Shown: in pieces, positions 1 to 6,750 of the stretch | How the letters are laid out: each line of letters starts with the position of its first letter | Numbering within the stretch: position 1 is the stretch's first letter | From: Firmicutes bacterium UBA2595 | Lineage (GTDB): Bacteria > Bacillota > Thermincolia > Thermincolales > UBA2595 | NCBI GenBank assembly: GCA_002339745.1 | Contig: DDKP01000009.1 | Coordinates: forward strand, 2,741-9,512 | Direction of reading: 5' to 3' | DNA length: 6,772 bases | Notes under the pieces: model-generated | Database searches by the model: none | Told to the model about the DNA's origin: nothing | Seen by the model: the letters and a program-made list of their open reading frames with translations, nothing else | Program-made: the position numbers and the translations under genes

Positions 1-813
1 ATTGTGAACTATACCACCCGTATTTCCAAGGCCTTAAACATTTGCGGTTTAATTAATATTCAATACGTCGTGGGCGAGGGTAAGGTCTATGTCCTGGAAG
101 TCAACCCAAGGGCATCGCGTACCGTGCCCATTTTGAGCAAAGTAACAGGGGTACCCATGGTTTCCGTGGCTACCCGGGCCATGATGGGGCGAAAACTGAA
201 GGAACTGGGGTACCCTGCCGGGTTGTGGGTTTTACCGCATCATGTGACTGTGAAAGCCCCGGTTTTCTCGTTCGAAAAACTGACCCAGGTGGAAGTGTCC
301 CTCGGTCCGGAAATGAAGTCAACCGGCGAAGTCATGGGTGTTGACCGTTCATTTTCGCATGCCCTGTACAAAGCAATGCTGTCCTCCGGTCTTAAGTTCA
401 ACACATCAGGAGCAGTCCTGGCCGCTATTGCGGACAAAGATAAACAGGAAGCCGTTCCAATTCTTAAACGCTATGCGGAAATGGGATTCAGGGTCTTTGC
501 TACTGAAGAAACGGCCAAAGCCCTGGCAGCCGGAAGTGTTGAGGTCAATTCGTTGAACAACCAGCTGGAGCCAGTAGAACTGATTCGCCGGGGACAGGTC
601 CAGTATGTTATCAATACTCCGACCAAGGGCAAAGAACCGGGCCGGCTCGGGTTTACCATTCGGAGGACGGCAGCCGAGTTCAGGGTACCGTGTTTCACTT
701 CCCTTGACACAGCCTCGGCGGTTCTGCGCATTCTTGAGTTCCTGCGCCGCGGGGAAAAGCCGTGCCCGGTGTCAATGGCGGAGTTTACTGCCCACATAAG
801 CGCTAGGTTTTAG
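1..813 (+). CDS. carB: Carbamoyl-phosphate synthase large subunit, C-terminal part (5' end outside window)
   Basis: Partial gene: the frame is open from base 1 and gives 270 residues ending in TAG, against about 1,030-1,075 for the full family. CarB uses ATP and bicarbonate, with ammonia channelled from CarA, to make carbamoyl phosphate. Seen here are the end of the second ATP-grasp unit (EVNPRASRTVP, fragment residues 33-43), the conserved LGPEMKSTGEVMG (101-113) and a C-terminal MGS-like allosteric domain (about 136-255) with VINTP (203-207), IRRTA (220-224) and CFTSLDTA (231-238). The MGS domain departs from the usual pattern: ATEETA replaces ATxGTA, and the loop before VINTP lacks the typical K..EG.P segment. 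Since argF, argG and argH follow on the same strand, this is probably the arginine-dedicated enzyme rather than the pyrimidine one; that part is inference. The GTG at base 4 is an internal valine codon, not a start. Confidence 0.96.
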   Translation: MVNYTTRISKALNICGLINIQYVVGEGKVYVLEVNPRASRTVPILSKVTGVPMVSVATRAMMGRKLKELGYPAGLWVLPHHVTVKAPVFSFEKLTQVEVSLGPEMKSTGEVMGVDRSFSHALYKAMLSSGLKFNTSGAVLAAIADKDKQEAVPILKRYAEMGFRVFATEETAKALAAGSVEVNSLNNQLEPVELIRRGQVQYVINTPTKGKEPGRLGFTIRRTAAEFRVPCFTSLDTASAVLRILEFLRRGEKPCPVSMAEFTAHISARF

Positions 814-900
814 AGCTTGGTGATAGGCGCTAGGGGGAATGAGCAGCGGGTTGAAAAATATTGTGTAGTTGACCTTGTTAAGGTAAACTAGTAACGTACG

Positions 901-906
901 GGAGGT
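901..906 (+). promoter_or_regulatory. Ribosome binding site of argF
   Basis: GGAGGT lies 6 bases before the ATG at 913. It supports this start over the in-frame ATG at 928 (Met6), which has no comparable site in front of it. Confidence 0.85.
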
Positions 907-912
907 AATATT

Positions 913-1857
913 ATGACCAGTCCACGGATGAGTTTAAAAGGCAAAGACCTTCTTGCCCTGTATGCTTTGACAAGGGAAGAAATAATGGAAATACTGAAAG
1001 TAGCCGCTGGCCTTAAGGAGAAGCAGAAAGGGGGCGTGCCCCATCCCGTGTTGGCAGGCAAAACCCTGGCGATGATTTTTACCAAATCTTCCACCAGGAC
1101 CAGGGTATCGTTTGAGGTTGCCATGTACCAACTGGGCGGGTACCCGTTGTTCCTGAGCGGCCAGGAACTACAGCTGGGACGCGGTGAAACCATTGCAGAC
1201 ACTGCCAGGGTCCTGTCACGTTACGTCGACGGCATCATGATCAGGACTTTTGCCCATTCTGATGTGGAAGAACTGGCCAAATATGCCGATGTCCCGGTGA
1301 TAAACGGTTTAACTGACCTCACCCACCCATGCCAGATCCTCGCTGACTTTCAGACCGTAATTGAACATAAAGGTAAACTGGAGGGACTGAAGCTGGCTTA
1401 TGTTGGTGACGGGAACAATGTGTGCCATTCCCTCCTGAACGGCTGTGCCAAGGTGGGGATGAATATCTCGGTGGCCACTCCGCGGGGTTATGAGCCCAGT
1501 CCGCTAATAGTCGACCTGGCCGTGGCAGATGCCGTGGGAAGCGGCGCCGTGATTGAATTAACAGAGGACCCGGCGGCGGCTGTCAGGGATGCCGACGTTG
1601 TTTACACTGATGTCTGGGCCAGTATGGGCCAGGAAGCGGAGCATGCCGAGCGCCTGAAAATTTTTAAGCCGTACCAGGTTAATGCCGGACTGGTGAAGGG
1701 AGCAAAACCTGATTACATATTCATGCACTGCCTGCCGGCCCACAGGGGGGAAGAGGTGGCGGACGAAATAATCGACGGTCCCAACTCCGTGGTGTTTGAC
1801 CAAGCCGAAAACAGGCTGCATGTGCAGAAGGCAGTCCTGGCGCTGACTATGGGATAA
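913..1857 (+). CDS. argF: Ornithine carbamoyltransferase (anabolic)
   Basis: Cytoplasmic enzyme, normally a trimer, that joins carbamoyl phosphate and ornithine to form citrulline. The 314-residue product has the usual family length. The carbamoyl-phosphate loop is SSTRTR (residues 59-64), followed by HPCQ (138-141). The ornithine side shows DGNNV (166-170), DVWASMG (233-239) and HCLP (272-275). The SMG and HCLP motifs separate ornithine from aspartate carbamoyltransferases. The start is an ATG with GGAGGT six bases upstream. It lies 99 bases after carB, which makes its substrate, and 64 bases before argG, which uses its product; this context favours the biosynthetic ArgF over the catabolic ArcB, as no arcA or arcC is seen. 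All key motifs are intact. Confidence 0.97.
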   Translation: MTSPRMSLKGKDLLALYALTREEIMEILKVAAGLKEKQKGGVPHPVLAGKTLAMIFTKSSTRTRVSFEVAMYQLGGYPLFLSGQELQLGRGETIADTARVLSRYVDGIMIRTFAHSDVEELAKYADVPVINGLTDLTHPCQILADFQTVIEHKGKLEGLKLAYVGDGNNVCHSLLNGCAKVGMNISVATPRGYEPSPLIVDLAVADAVGSGAVIELTEDPAAAVRDADVVYTDVWASMGQEAEHAERLKIFKPYQVNAGLVKGAKPDYIFMHCLPAHRGEEVADEIIDGPNSVVFDQAENRLHVQKAVLALTMG

Positions 1858-1904
1858 AACCACAGGGCACAAAGGGGCGCTGGCAACTATATTTCTAATG
1901 AATC

Positions 1905-1912
1905 AAGGAGGT
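1905..1912 (+). promoter_or_regulatory. Ribosome binding site of argG, decides the start
   Basis: AAGGAGGT is a near-perfect match to the 16S anti-Shine-Dalgarno sequence, 9 bases before the ATG at 1922. It lies downstream of the in-frame ATG at 1898, so translation almost certainly begins at 1922 and not at 1898. Confidence 0.88.
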
Positions 1913-1921
1913 CAAAACACA

Positions 1922-3133
1922 ATGTCCAAAAAAGTTGTCCTAGCTTATTCCGGAGGACTTGATACCTCTGTTATTATCCCCTGGCTGAGGGAGACTTACG
2001 GCTACGAGGTAATAGCCATGGCCGCAGACCTGGGCCAGGGTGAGGAACTTGAGCCGTTGAAGGAAAAAGCCATCAAGACCGGGGCCAGCAAAATATACAT
2101 TGAAGATGTGAAAAGAGAGTTTGTGGAGGAATTTGTCTGGCCAACCTTAAAGGCTCATGCTGTATATGAAGGGAAATACCTGCTGGGGACTTCCTTTGCC
2201 CGGCCCCTAATTGCCAAGAAGCTGGTGGAGATAGCCCGCCAGGAAGGCGCAGAGGCTGTTGCCCACGGGGCTACCGGCAAGGGCAATGACCAGGTGAGGT
2301 TTGAGCTGACTGTAAAGGCCCTTGCGCCTGATCTGAAGATTATCGCGCCCTGGAGGGAATGGGATATCCGCTCCCGGGAAGACGCCCTGGCCTATGCCGA
2401 GGCCAGGGGAGTCCCGGTTCCGGTTAAAAAAGGTCATGCTTACAGTATGGACCGCAACCTCTGGCACCTGAGCCACGAGGGAGAAGACCTGGAAGACCCG
2501 TGGAACGAGCCAAAGGACAGTATCCTGATGATGATTACTCCCCCGGAGAAAGCGCCTGACAGGCCCACTTACGTGGAGGTGGAGTTTGAGCGGGGCATCC
2601 CGGTGAAACTTAACGGCGAATCCATGGACGGGGTTACCATGATCCAAACCCTTAACCAGATAGCCGGGGAGAACGGGGTAGGTATTGTCGACATGGTGGA
2701 AAACCGGCTGGTTGGGATGAAATCAAGAGGGGTTTACGAAACCCCGGGCGGCACCGTTCTGTACTGCGCCCACCGGGAACTGGAACTCCTGTGTCTTGAC
2801 CGGGACACTCTCCACTATAAAGACCTGATTGCCCAGCGATATGCTGAACTGGTTTACTATGGGGTATGGTACCACCCCCTCCGGGAGGCCCTGGATGCCT
2901 TCGTGGATGTGACTCAACGAACGGTTACGGGCACGGTGAGGATGAAGCTTTACAAGGGAAGCTGCACGCCTGCGGGAGCCAGATCGCCTTATTCACTGTA
3001 TAACGAAGAGCTTTCCACCTTCGGCCGGGATGAGGTCTACAACCAGAAAGACGCAGAGGGTTTCATCAACCTGTTTGGCCTGCCCGTGAAAGTGCGCGCT
3101 ATTATGGAGAAAAAGACCGGCCTCAGGGACTAG
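1922..3133 (+). CDS. argG: Argininosuccinate synthase
   Basis: Cytoplasmic enzyme of the N-type ATP pyrophosphatase fold, normally a tetramer. It condenses citrulline and aspartate, using ATP to AMP and pyrophosphate, to give argininosuccinate. With the start at 1922 the product is 403 residues, typical for the family. Visible motifs are the ATP-binding AYSGGLDTS (residues 8-16), HGATGKGNDQVRFE (115-128), SMDRNLWHLSHEG (175-187) and GIVDMVENRLVGMKSRGVYE (254-273). An ATG at 1898 would add eight residues (MNQGGQNT), but those codons contain the ribosome binding site, so I reject it. Gaps are 64 bases from argF and 34 to argH, consistent with one operon. No missing active-site motif or frameshift was seen. 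Confidence 0.98.
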   Translation: MSKKVVLAYSGGLDTSVIIPWLRETYGYEVIAMAADLGQGEELEPLKEKAIKTGASKIYIEDVKREFVEEFVWPTLKAHAVYEGKYLLGTSFARPLIAKKLVEIARQEGAEAVAHGATGKGNDQVRFELTVKALAPDLKIIAPWREWDIRSREDALAYAEARGVPVPVKKGHAYSMDRNLWHLSHEGEDLEDPWNEPKDSILMMITPPEKAPDRPTYVEVEFERGIPVKLNGESMDGVTMIQTLNQIAGENGVGIVDMVENRLVGMKSRGVYETPGGTVLYCAHRELELLCLDRDTLHYKDLIAQRYAELVYYGVWYHPLREALDAFVDVTQRTVTGTVRMKLYKGSCTPAGARSPYSLYNEELSTFGRDEVYNQKDAEGFINLFGLPVKVRAIMEKKTGLRD

Positions 3134-3154
3134 GCCGTTAGAAACCCGAACGAG

Positions 3155-3160
3155 AGGAGG
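3155..3160 (+). promoter_or_regulatory. Ribosome binding site of argH, in the loop of a small possible hairpin
   Basis: AGGAGG lies 7 bases before the ATG at 3168. It sits inside a 9-base loop between CGAAC (3147-3151) and its complement GTTCG (3161-3165). The 5-bp stem is weak, so the site is probably accessible. Confidence 0.8.
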
Positions 3161-3167
3161 GTTCGTA

Positions 3168-4562
3168 ATGAAGCTGTGGAGCGGGAGGTTTACTAAGGGT
3201 ACTGACAAGGTTGTGGAGGATTTTCATTCTTCTATTTCCTTTGACCGGCGGTTGTACCGCCAGGATATCAGGGGCAGCATTGCCCACGCCAGGATGCTGG
3301 GCAAGCAGGGTATAATTTCAAAAGAGGAATCTTCTGAGATCATTTCCGCCCTGGAAGGAATCCTGGCCGACATGGAAGCCGGGAATATCGAATTTGACGT
3401 GGAAGCCGAGGACATTCACATGAATGTCGAAAAGATACTCATTGAACGGATAGGCGATACGGGCCGCAAGCTGCATACTGCCCGTAGCAGGAATGATCAG
3501 ATAGCCCTTGATGCCAGAATGTATCTCAAGGAAGAAATTGATGAAATAACTGCTTTATTAATAAAGCTCCAGGAGACCCTGCTTACTCTGGCTGAATTGC
3601 ATACCCAAACGGTGATGCCGGGTTACACGCACCTGCAGAGGGCTCAGCCGGTGACCCTCGGCCACCACCTGATGGCTTATTTCCAGATGTTCAGGCGGGA
3701 CATTGACCGGTTACGGGACTGCTACCGGAGGACAGATGTGATGCCCCTTGGTTCGGGCGCCCTGGCCGGAACTACGTTTGCGCTGGACCGGGAATCGGTT
3801 GCCGCCGAACTGGGTTTTGCCCAAATATCTCAAAACAGTCTTGATGCCGTCAGTGACCGGGATTTTGCCATTGAATTCTGTGCCGCCGCTTCTATTGTAA
3901 TGATGCACCTGAGCCGGTTTTGTGAAGAGATTGTCCTGTGGTCTTCGGCTGAGTTCCGGTTTATTGAACTGGATGATTCATATGCCACCGGGAGCAGCAT
4001 CATGCCCCAGAAAAAGAACCCCGATGTGGCCGAGCTCATCAGGGGAAAAACCGGCCGGGTATACGGGGCGCTGGTATCTCTTCTGACGGTGATGAAATCG
4101 CTGCCGCTGGCCTACAATAAGGACATGCAGGAGGACAAGGAAGCCCTGTTTGACGCTGTTGACACGGTAAAAGGATGCCTGCTTGTATTTACGCCAATGC
4201 TTGACACGATGCGCGTTAACAGAGATATCATGGCCAGGGCAGCCCAGGGCGGTTTCACCAACGCCACCGAGTTGGCCGATTATCTGACTAAGAAAGGCAT
4301 ACCTTTCAGGAAGGCTCATGAGGTAGTGGGCAGGCTGGTGCTGGAGTGTATCGATAAGGGCAGGCGCCTTGATGAACTCAGTATTGATGAATACCGGCGG
4401 GTTTCTCCAGTGATTGAACCTGATATATATGATGCTATAGATATCGTAAAATGCGTAGCTGCCCGGAAGGTCCCGGGAGGTCCGGCGCCCGACACAGTAT
4501 CAGAATCGATCAAACAGGGAAGAGCCTGGGTTGAACAGGCCTGGGCCGTATTAAAAGAATAA
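3168..4562 (+). CDS. argH: Argininosuccinate lyase
   Basis: Last step of arginine synthesis: splits argininosuccinate into arginine and fumarate. It belongs to the fumarase/aspartase superfamily, whose members are homotetramers with active sites built from three subunits. The 464 residues match the family length. Seen are the N-terminal KLWSGRF (residues 2-8), HTARSRNDQ (103-111), the catalytic-histidine region PGYTHLQRAQP (151-161) and the superfamily signature loop GSSIMPQKKNP (275-285), which carries the flexible-loop serines, one of which is the catalytic acid in the family. The GPAPDTV stretch (437-443) is the usual C-terminal element. It is the last gene of the unit, with an intrinsic terminator starting 11 bases after its stop codon. 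Confidence 0.98.
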   Translation: MKLWSGRFTKGTDKVVEDFHSSISFDRRLYRQDIRGSIAHARMLGKQGIISKEESSEIISALEGILADMEAGNIEFDVEAEDIHMNVEKILIERIGDTGRKLHTARSRNDQIALDARMYLKEEIDEITALLIKLQETLLTLAELHTQTVMPGYTHLQRAQPVTLGHHLMAYFQMFRRDIDRLRDCYRRTDVMPLGSGALAGTTFALDRESVAAELGFAQISQNSLDAVSDRDFAIEFCAAASIVMMHLSRFCEEIVLWSSAEFRFIELDDSYATGSSIMPQKKNPDVAELIRGKTGRVYGALVSLLTVMKSLPLAYNKDMQEDKEALFDAVDTVKGCLLVFTPMLDTMRVNRDIMARAAQGGFTNATELADYLTKKGIPFRKAHEVVGRLVLECIDKGRRLDELSIDEYRRVSPVIEPDIYDAIDIVKCVAARKVPGGPAPDTVSESIKQGRAWVEQAWAVLKE

Positions 4563-4572
4563 GCGTATTCCC

Positions 4573-4610
4573 ACGGGCTGTTCCCAGGCAAATTGGGACA
4601 GCCCCGTTTT
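4573..4610 (+). terminator. Intrinsic terminator of the arginine operon
   Basis: The 5' arm ACGGGCTGTTCCCA (4573-4586) pairs with the 3' arm TGGGACAGCCCCGT (4594-4607) around a 7-base loop. This gives 13 base pairs with a single-base bulge on each side, followed by TTTT (4607-4610). The T-run exists only on the + strand side, so it serves argH; the same hairpin read on the - strand has no T-tract directly after it. It fills most of the 57 bases between the two convergent genes. Confidence 0.85.
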
Positions 4611-4619
4611 CATGATGCG

Positions 4620-5402
4620 TTATTTTTTATTAAAGCTTATCACTGCAATATTGTAATCCACCTCATACCCGTCGGGTGTGGCCATTTGAAAGAAGTATTT
4701 TCGATTATTATTGTGATCCGGGACTGCGCCGGAAACGTCAGGCGCCAAGTCTTGTTTGTTGATGGCAATTACCTGCACTCCGGTCCTGGCCGGGCTGCCC
4801 AGCAGCACAACCTGGTTATTGAGAGCTATTACATCGGTTACCTGGTGCCGGAATATTACTAAGGCCACCTTATCCTCTGTTTTGTCCTCTTGCCCTGCCA
4901 GGTTTATTTCTTTTGCCAGTTCGGCTATTCCGGCGTCATCCAAAGTCTCTGCCCAGGTTATTTCATTTCCTGCGGAAACAAACAGGCGGCGATATGAGTT
5001 GTGAATACGGTCCGGTATACTGGCTGACGGCTTCCGGCTGGTATGCCAGTAGGGTTGATAGTCTGGCCGGATCCAGGAAGGATCTTCGTAAAGTATTTCA
5101 AACTGAACATGGGTTCCTTCCTCCATAACAGCCAATACCGGGAGGGTTTCGACCGACCGGGATGGCTGTTCTGCTGTAACGATCTTTACCGGAGCAGCCG
5201 GTTCCAGACGGCCGAGCCTTTCCATAAGTTCTCGGTTTTCCCTGGCGAGTTTTTCGGCTTCTGTCATTTTACTCCCTTCGACTGCCTGAATGGATACCCG
5301 GGGTTCCCGGTGGTTCATATCATATAAGAGGAAGGCCAAAGCTATCAGTAATAAATACAGCATTAATTTTTTCTTATCCACCGGGTCTTTGAGTTTAGAC
5401 AT
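4620..5402 (-). CDS. Unidentified single-pass membrane protein with coiled coil
   Basis: I do not recognise this 260-residue protein. From the N-terminus it shows a short lysine-rich head (residues 1-12), one hydrophobic segment (13-27, rich in Leu, Ile and Ala) read as a signal anchor, and a charged heptad-like helix (about 47-67) that could form a coiled coil. A mixed C-terminal region of about 190 residues follows; it contains no cysteine anywhere and has patches of beta-type hydrophobics (88-104, 178-213, 246-257). Positive charge before the membrane segment suggests the C-terminal part lies outside the cell (or in the intermembrane space during sporulation). The start is an ATG at 5402 with GAGGTG six bases upstream; a TTG at 5432 would add ten residues but has no ribosome binding site. 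It runs convergent with argH and divergent from the aspartokinase, so it seems to be transcribed alone. A role in envelope or spore biology is conceivable but nothing in the sequence proves it. Confidence 0.82.
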   Translation of the reverse strand: MSKLKDPVDKKKLMLYLLLIALAFLLYDMNHREPRVSIQAVEGSKMTEAEKLARENRELMERLGRLEPAAPVKIVTAEQPSRSVETLPVLAVMEEGTHVQFEILYEDPSWIRPDYQPYWHTSRKPSASIPDRIHNSYRRLFVSAGNEITWAETLDDAGIAELAKEINLAGQEDKTEDKVALVIFRHQVTDVIALNNQVVLLGSPARTGVQVIAINKQDLAPDVSGAVPDHNNNRKYFFQMATPDGYEVDYNIAVISFNKK

Positions 5403-5408
5403 TAGAAT

Positions 5409-5414
5409 CACCTC
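5409..5414 (-). promoter_or_regulatory. Ribosome binding site of the membrane protein gene
   Basis: On the - strand GAGGTG lies 6 bases before the ATG at 5402. It decides the start in favour of the ATG over the upstream in-frame TTG at 5432. Confidence 0.75.
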
Positions 5415-5431
5415 ACCTAAGAGGATAGGCA

Positions 5432-5494
5432 ATTATTCTGCTGTTTATACCTGGCGGCAGACCTGACTTCTAATAAAGTAACATTATTCTGTTG
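5432..5494. repeat. Pair of 12-base direct repeats in the divergent promoter region
   Basis: ATTATTCTGCTG (5432-5443) and ATTATTCTGTTG (5483-5494) differ at one base. Their starts are 51 bases apart, close to five helical turns. The right copy overlaps the first three bases of the aspartokinase -35 element, and the left copy ends one base before the leftward -10 candidate (5444-5449). They may be sites for a shared regulator; chance is not excluded in this AT-rich gap. Confidence 0.4.
5444..5472 (-). promoter_or_regulatory. Weak candidate promoter of the membrane protein gene
   Basis: On the - strand TATAAA (5449-5444) is a good -10 element. The hexamer 17 bases upstream, TAGAAG (5472-5467), matches TTGACA at only three positions. 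It would give a leader of about 35 bases. A different sigma factor is possible; I could not match a sporulation consensus convincingly. Confidence 0.3.
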
Positions 5495-5520
5495 AAAGAA
5501 GAGACTGTTAGGTATATACT
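5492..5520 (+). promoter_or_regulatory. Sigma-A-type promoter of the aspartokinase gene
   Basis: TTGAAA (5492-5497), a 17-base spacer and TATACT (5515-5520) match the housekeeping consensus at 10 of 12 positions with ideal spacing. Transcription would start near 5527, about 30 bases before the GTG start codon. That leaves no room for a long leader RNA. Confidence 0.8.
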
Positions 5521-5544
5521 TTAAAGGATAGAGTATTTTGGGAG

Positions 5545-5549
5545 AGGTG
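5545..5549 (+). promoter_or_regulatory. Ribosome binding site of the aspartokinase gene
   Basis: AGGTG, within GGAGAGGTG (5541-5549), lies 7 bases before the GTG start at 5557. It supports the GTG, whose product begins MKIVVQKFGGTS exactly as expected for the family. Confidence 0.75.
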
Positions 5550-5556
5550 TAAACAG

Positions 5557-6750
5557 GTGAAAATAGTCGTACAAAAATTCGGCGGAACTTCTGTTGCAAC
5601 CGCCGAAGGCAGAGCCAGGGCGATGGAGCGGATAGTTGCGGCCAAGGAGCAGGGATATTCACCTGTAGTAGTGGTGTCAGCAATGGGAAGGCGTGGAGAG
5701 CCATATGCAACAGATACCCTGATTGACCTGGTCAAAACGATACATAATGATATTGAACCCCGGGAACTTGACCTTTTAGTTTCCTGCGGGGAAATCATTT
5801 CAACCGTGGTTATGGCCACTTCTCTTAAAAAAATGGGCCATCAGGCGGTTGCCCTGACGGGCGGGCAGGCGGGTATCTTCACCGATAGCAATTACGGGTG
5901 CGCGCAGATTTTAGATATAGATCCTAAACCTATTATGTACCATCTGTCTCAGGGCAGGATTGTCATTGTGGCAGGATTCCAGGGTGTTTGCGAGGACGGC
6001 AGTACAACCACCCTCGGCCGCGGAGGCAGCGATACGACAGCCACCGCCCTGGGCGCGGCTTTAAAGGCAGAAGTGGTGGAAATATATACCGATGTTGACG
6101 GAGTAATGACTACCGACCCCAGACTGGTCCCTGACGCGGCCATCCTTACCGACATTTCTTACAGGGAAATATGTGAAATGGCCAACCAGGGCGCTAAGGT
6201 GATTCACCCCCGGGCTATTGAGGCAGCCATGAGCGGAAAGGTGCCTATAATGATTAAAAACACTTTTTCTGACGCCAAAGGTACTCTTATTGCCGATAAT
6301 GTGGCTGAGCGGGTGATTACCGGCCTGGCTCACCTGACAAATATTACCCAGGTAAAAGTGGGCCCGCTGGACGGGGATGACGTTCAGTTGGCCAAGGTCA
6401 GGGTTCTGAAGACCATGGCTGAGGCCCGGATCAGCATAGATATGGTGGGAGTCGCACCAAATTCCATATTCTTCATTATAAACGGCGACGATACGAAAAA
6501 AGCCCAGGCTGCCCTGGAAGCGGCCGGATACAGAATAGCGCTGGACACCGGGTGCGCCAAGCTATCGGTAATTGGCGCGGGTATGGAAGGAGTCCCCGGG
6601 GTAATGGCAAATGTAATGGAATCCCTAAATAAAGCCGGGGTCACGGTTCTCCATACTTCGGATTCGGATATAACTATTTCCTTCCTTATTAAAGAAGAGG
6701 ATCTCCTTAATGCTATCAATATACTGCATAAAAGCTTTAAGCTCGGCTAA
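5557..6750 (+). CDS. dapG: Aspartate kinase, monofunctional, DapG-like
   Basis: Phosphorylates aspartate to 4-aspartyl phosphate, the entry step to diaminopimelate/lysine, threonine and methionine. The 397-residue product starts at a GTG. The amino acid kinase domain (about 1-240) shows KFGGTS (residues 7-12), VVVVSAMGRRGEPYATD (37-53), SCGE (76-79), TTLGRGGSDTTA (151-162) and TDVDGVMTTDPR (178-189). Two ACT-type regulatory units follow (about 263-330 and 333-397), the second opening with CAKLSVIGAGMEGVPGV. The SAMGRRGEPYATD and GAGMEGVPGV stretches resemble the DapG (aspartokinase I) class of Bacillus, which is inhibited by meso-diaminopimelate, rather than the lysine-sensitive LysC; the effector here is inferred, not seen. 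In Bacillus dapG sits with asd and dapA, but neither is in this window; they could lie beyond the right edge. It is the first gene of its own transcript, divergent from the membrane protein gene. Kinase function is near certain; the dapG symbol is a likely choice. Confidence 0.93.
   Translation: MKIVVQKFGGTSVATAEGRARAMERIVAAKEQGYSPVVVVSAMGRRGEPYATDTLIDLVKTIHNDIEPRELDLLVSCGEIISTVVMATSLKKMGHQAVALTGGQAGIFTDSNYGCAQILDIDPKPIMYHLSQGRIVIVAGFQGVCEDGSTTTLGRGGSDTTATALGAALKAEVVEIYTDVDGVMTTDPRLVPDAAILTDISYREICEMANQGAKVIHPRAIEAAMSGKVPIMIKNTFSDAKGTLIADNVAERVITGLAHLTNITQVKVGPLDGDDVQLAKVRVLKTMAEARISIDMVGVAPNSIFFIINGDDTKKAQAALEAAGYRIALDTGCAKLSVIGAGMEGVPGVMANVMESLNKAGVTVLHTSDSDITISFLIKEEDLLNAINILHKSFKLG

Noticed and set aside
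800..834. Direct repeat GCGCTAGG (800-807 and 827-834) at the end of carB.
   Set aside because: Only eight bases, one copy is coding, and no stem or element structure is built from it; likely chance.
814..912. ArgR operator (ARG box) in the carB-argF gap.
   Set aside because: No reasonable match to the TGAAT-N-ATTCA type pattern was found; any operator would more likely sit at the unseen start of the operon.
1898..1921. Longer argG start at the upstream ATG, adding eight residues.
   Set aside because: The ribosome binding site AAGGAGGT lies inside those codons, and the family N-terminus matches a start at 1922.
2207..2647. A 146-codon open frame antisense to argG.
   Set aside because: It lies wholly inside a well-supported argG and is a shadow of its codon bias; no start signal or known domain.
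4573..4607. Terminator hairpin serving also the leftward gene.
   Set aside because: On the - strand the hairpin is followed by a G-rich stretch and no T-tract, so two-way use is not supported by the sequence.
4593..4862. A + strand open frame of 89 codons after argH.
   Set aside because: It begins inside the terminator hairpin, overlaps the leftward gene antisense, has no ribosome binding site and gives no recognisable protein.
5403..5432. Longer start of the leftward membrane protein at a TTG, adding ten residues.
   Set aside because: No ribosome binding site precedes the TTG, while the ATG at 5402 has GAGGTG at the right distance.
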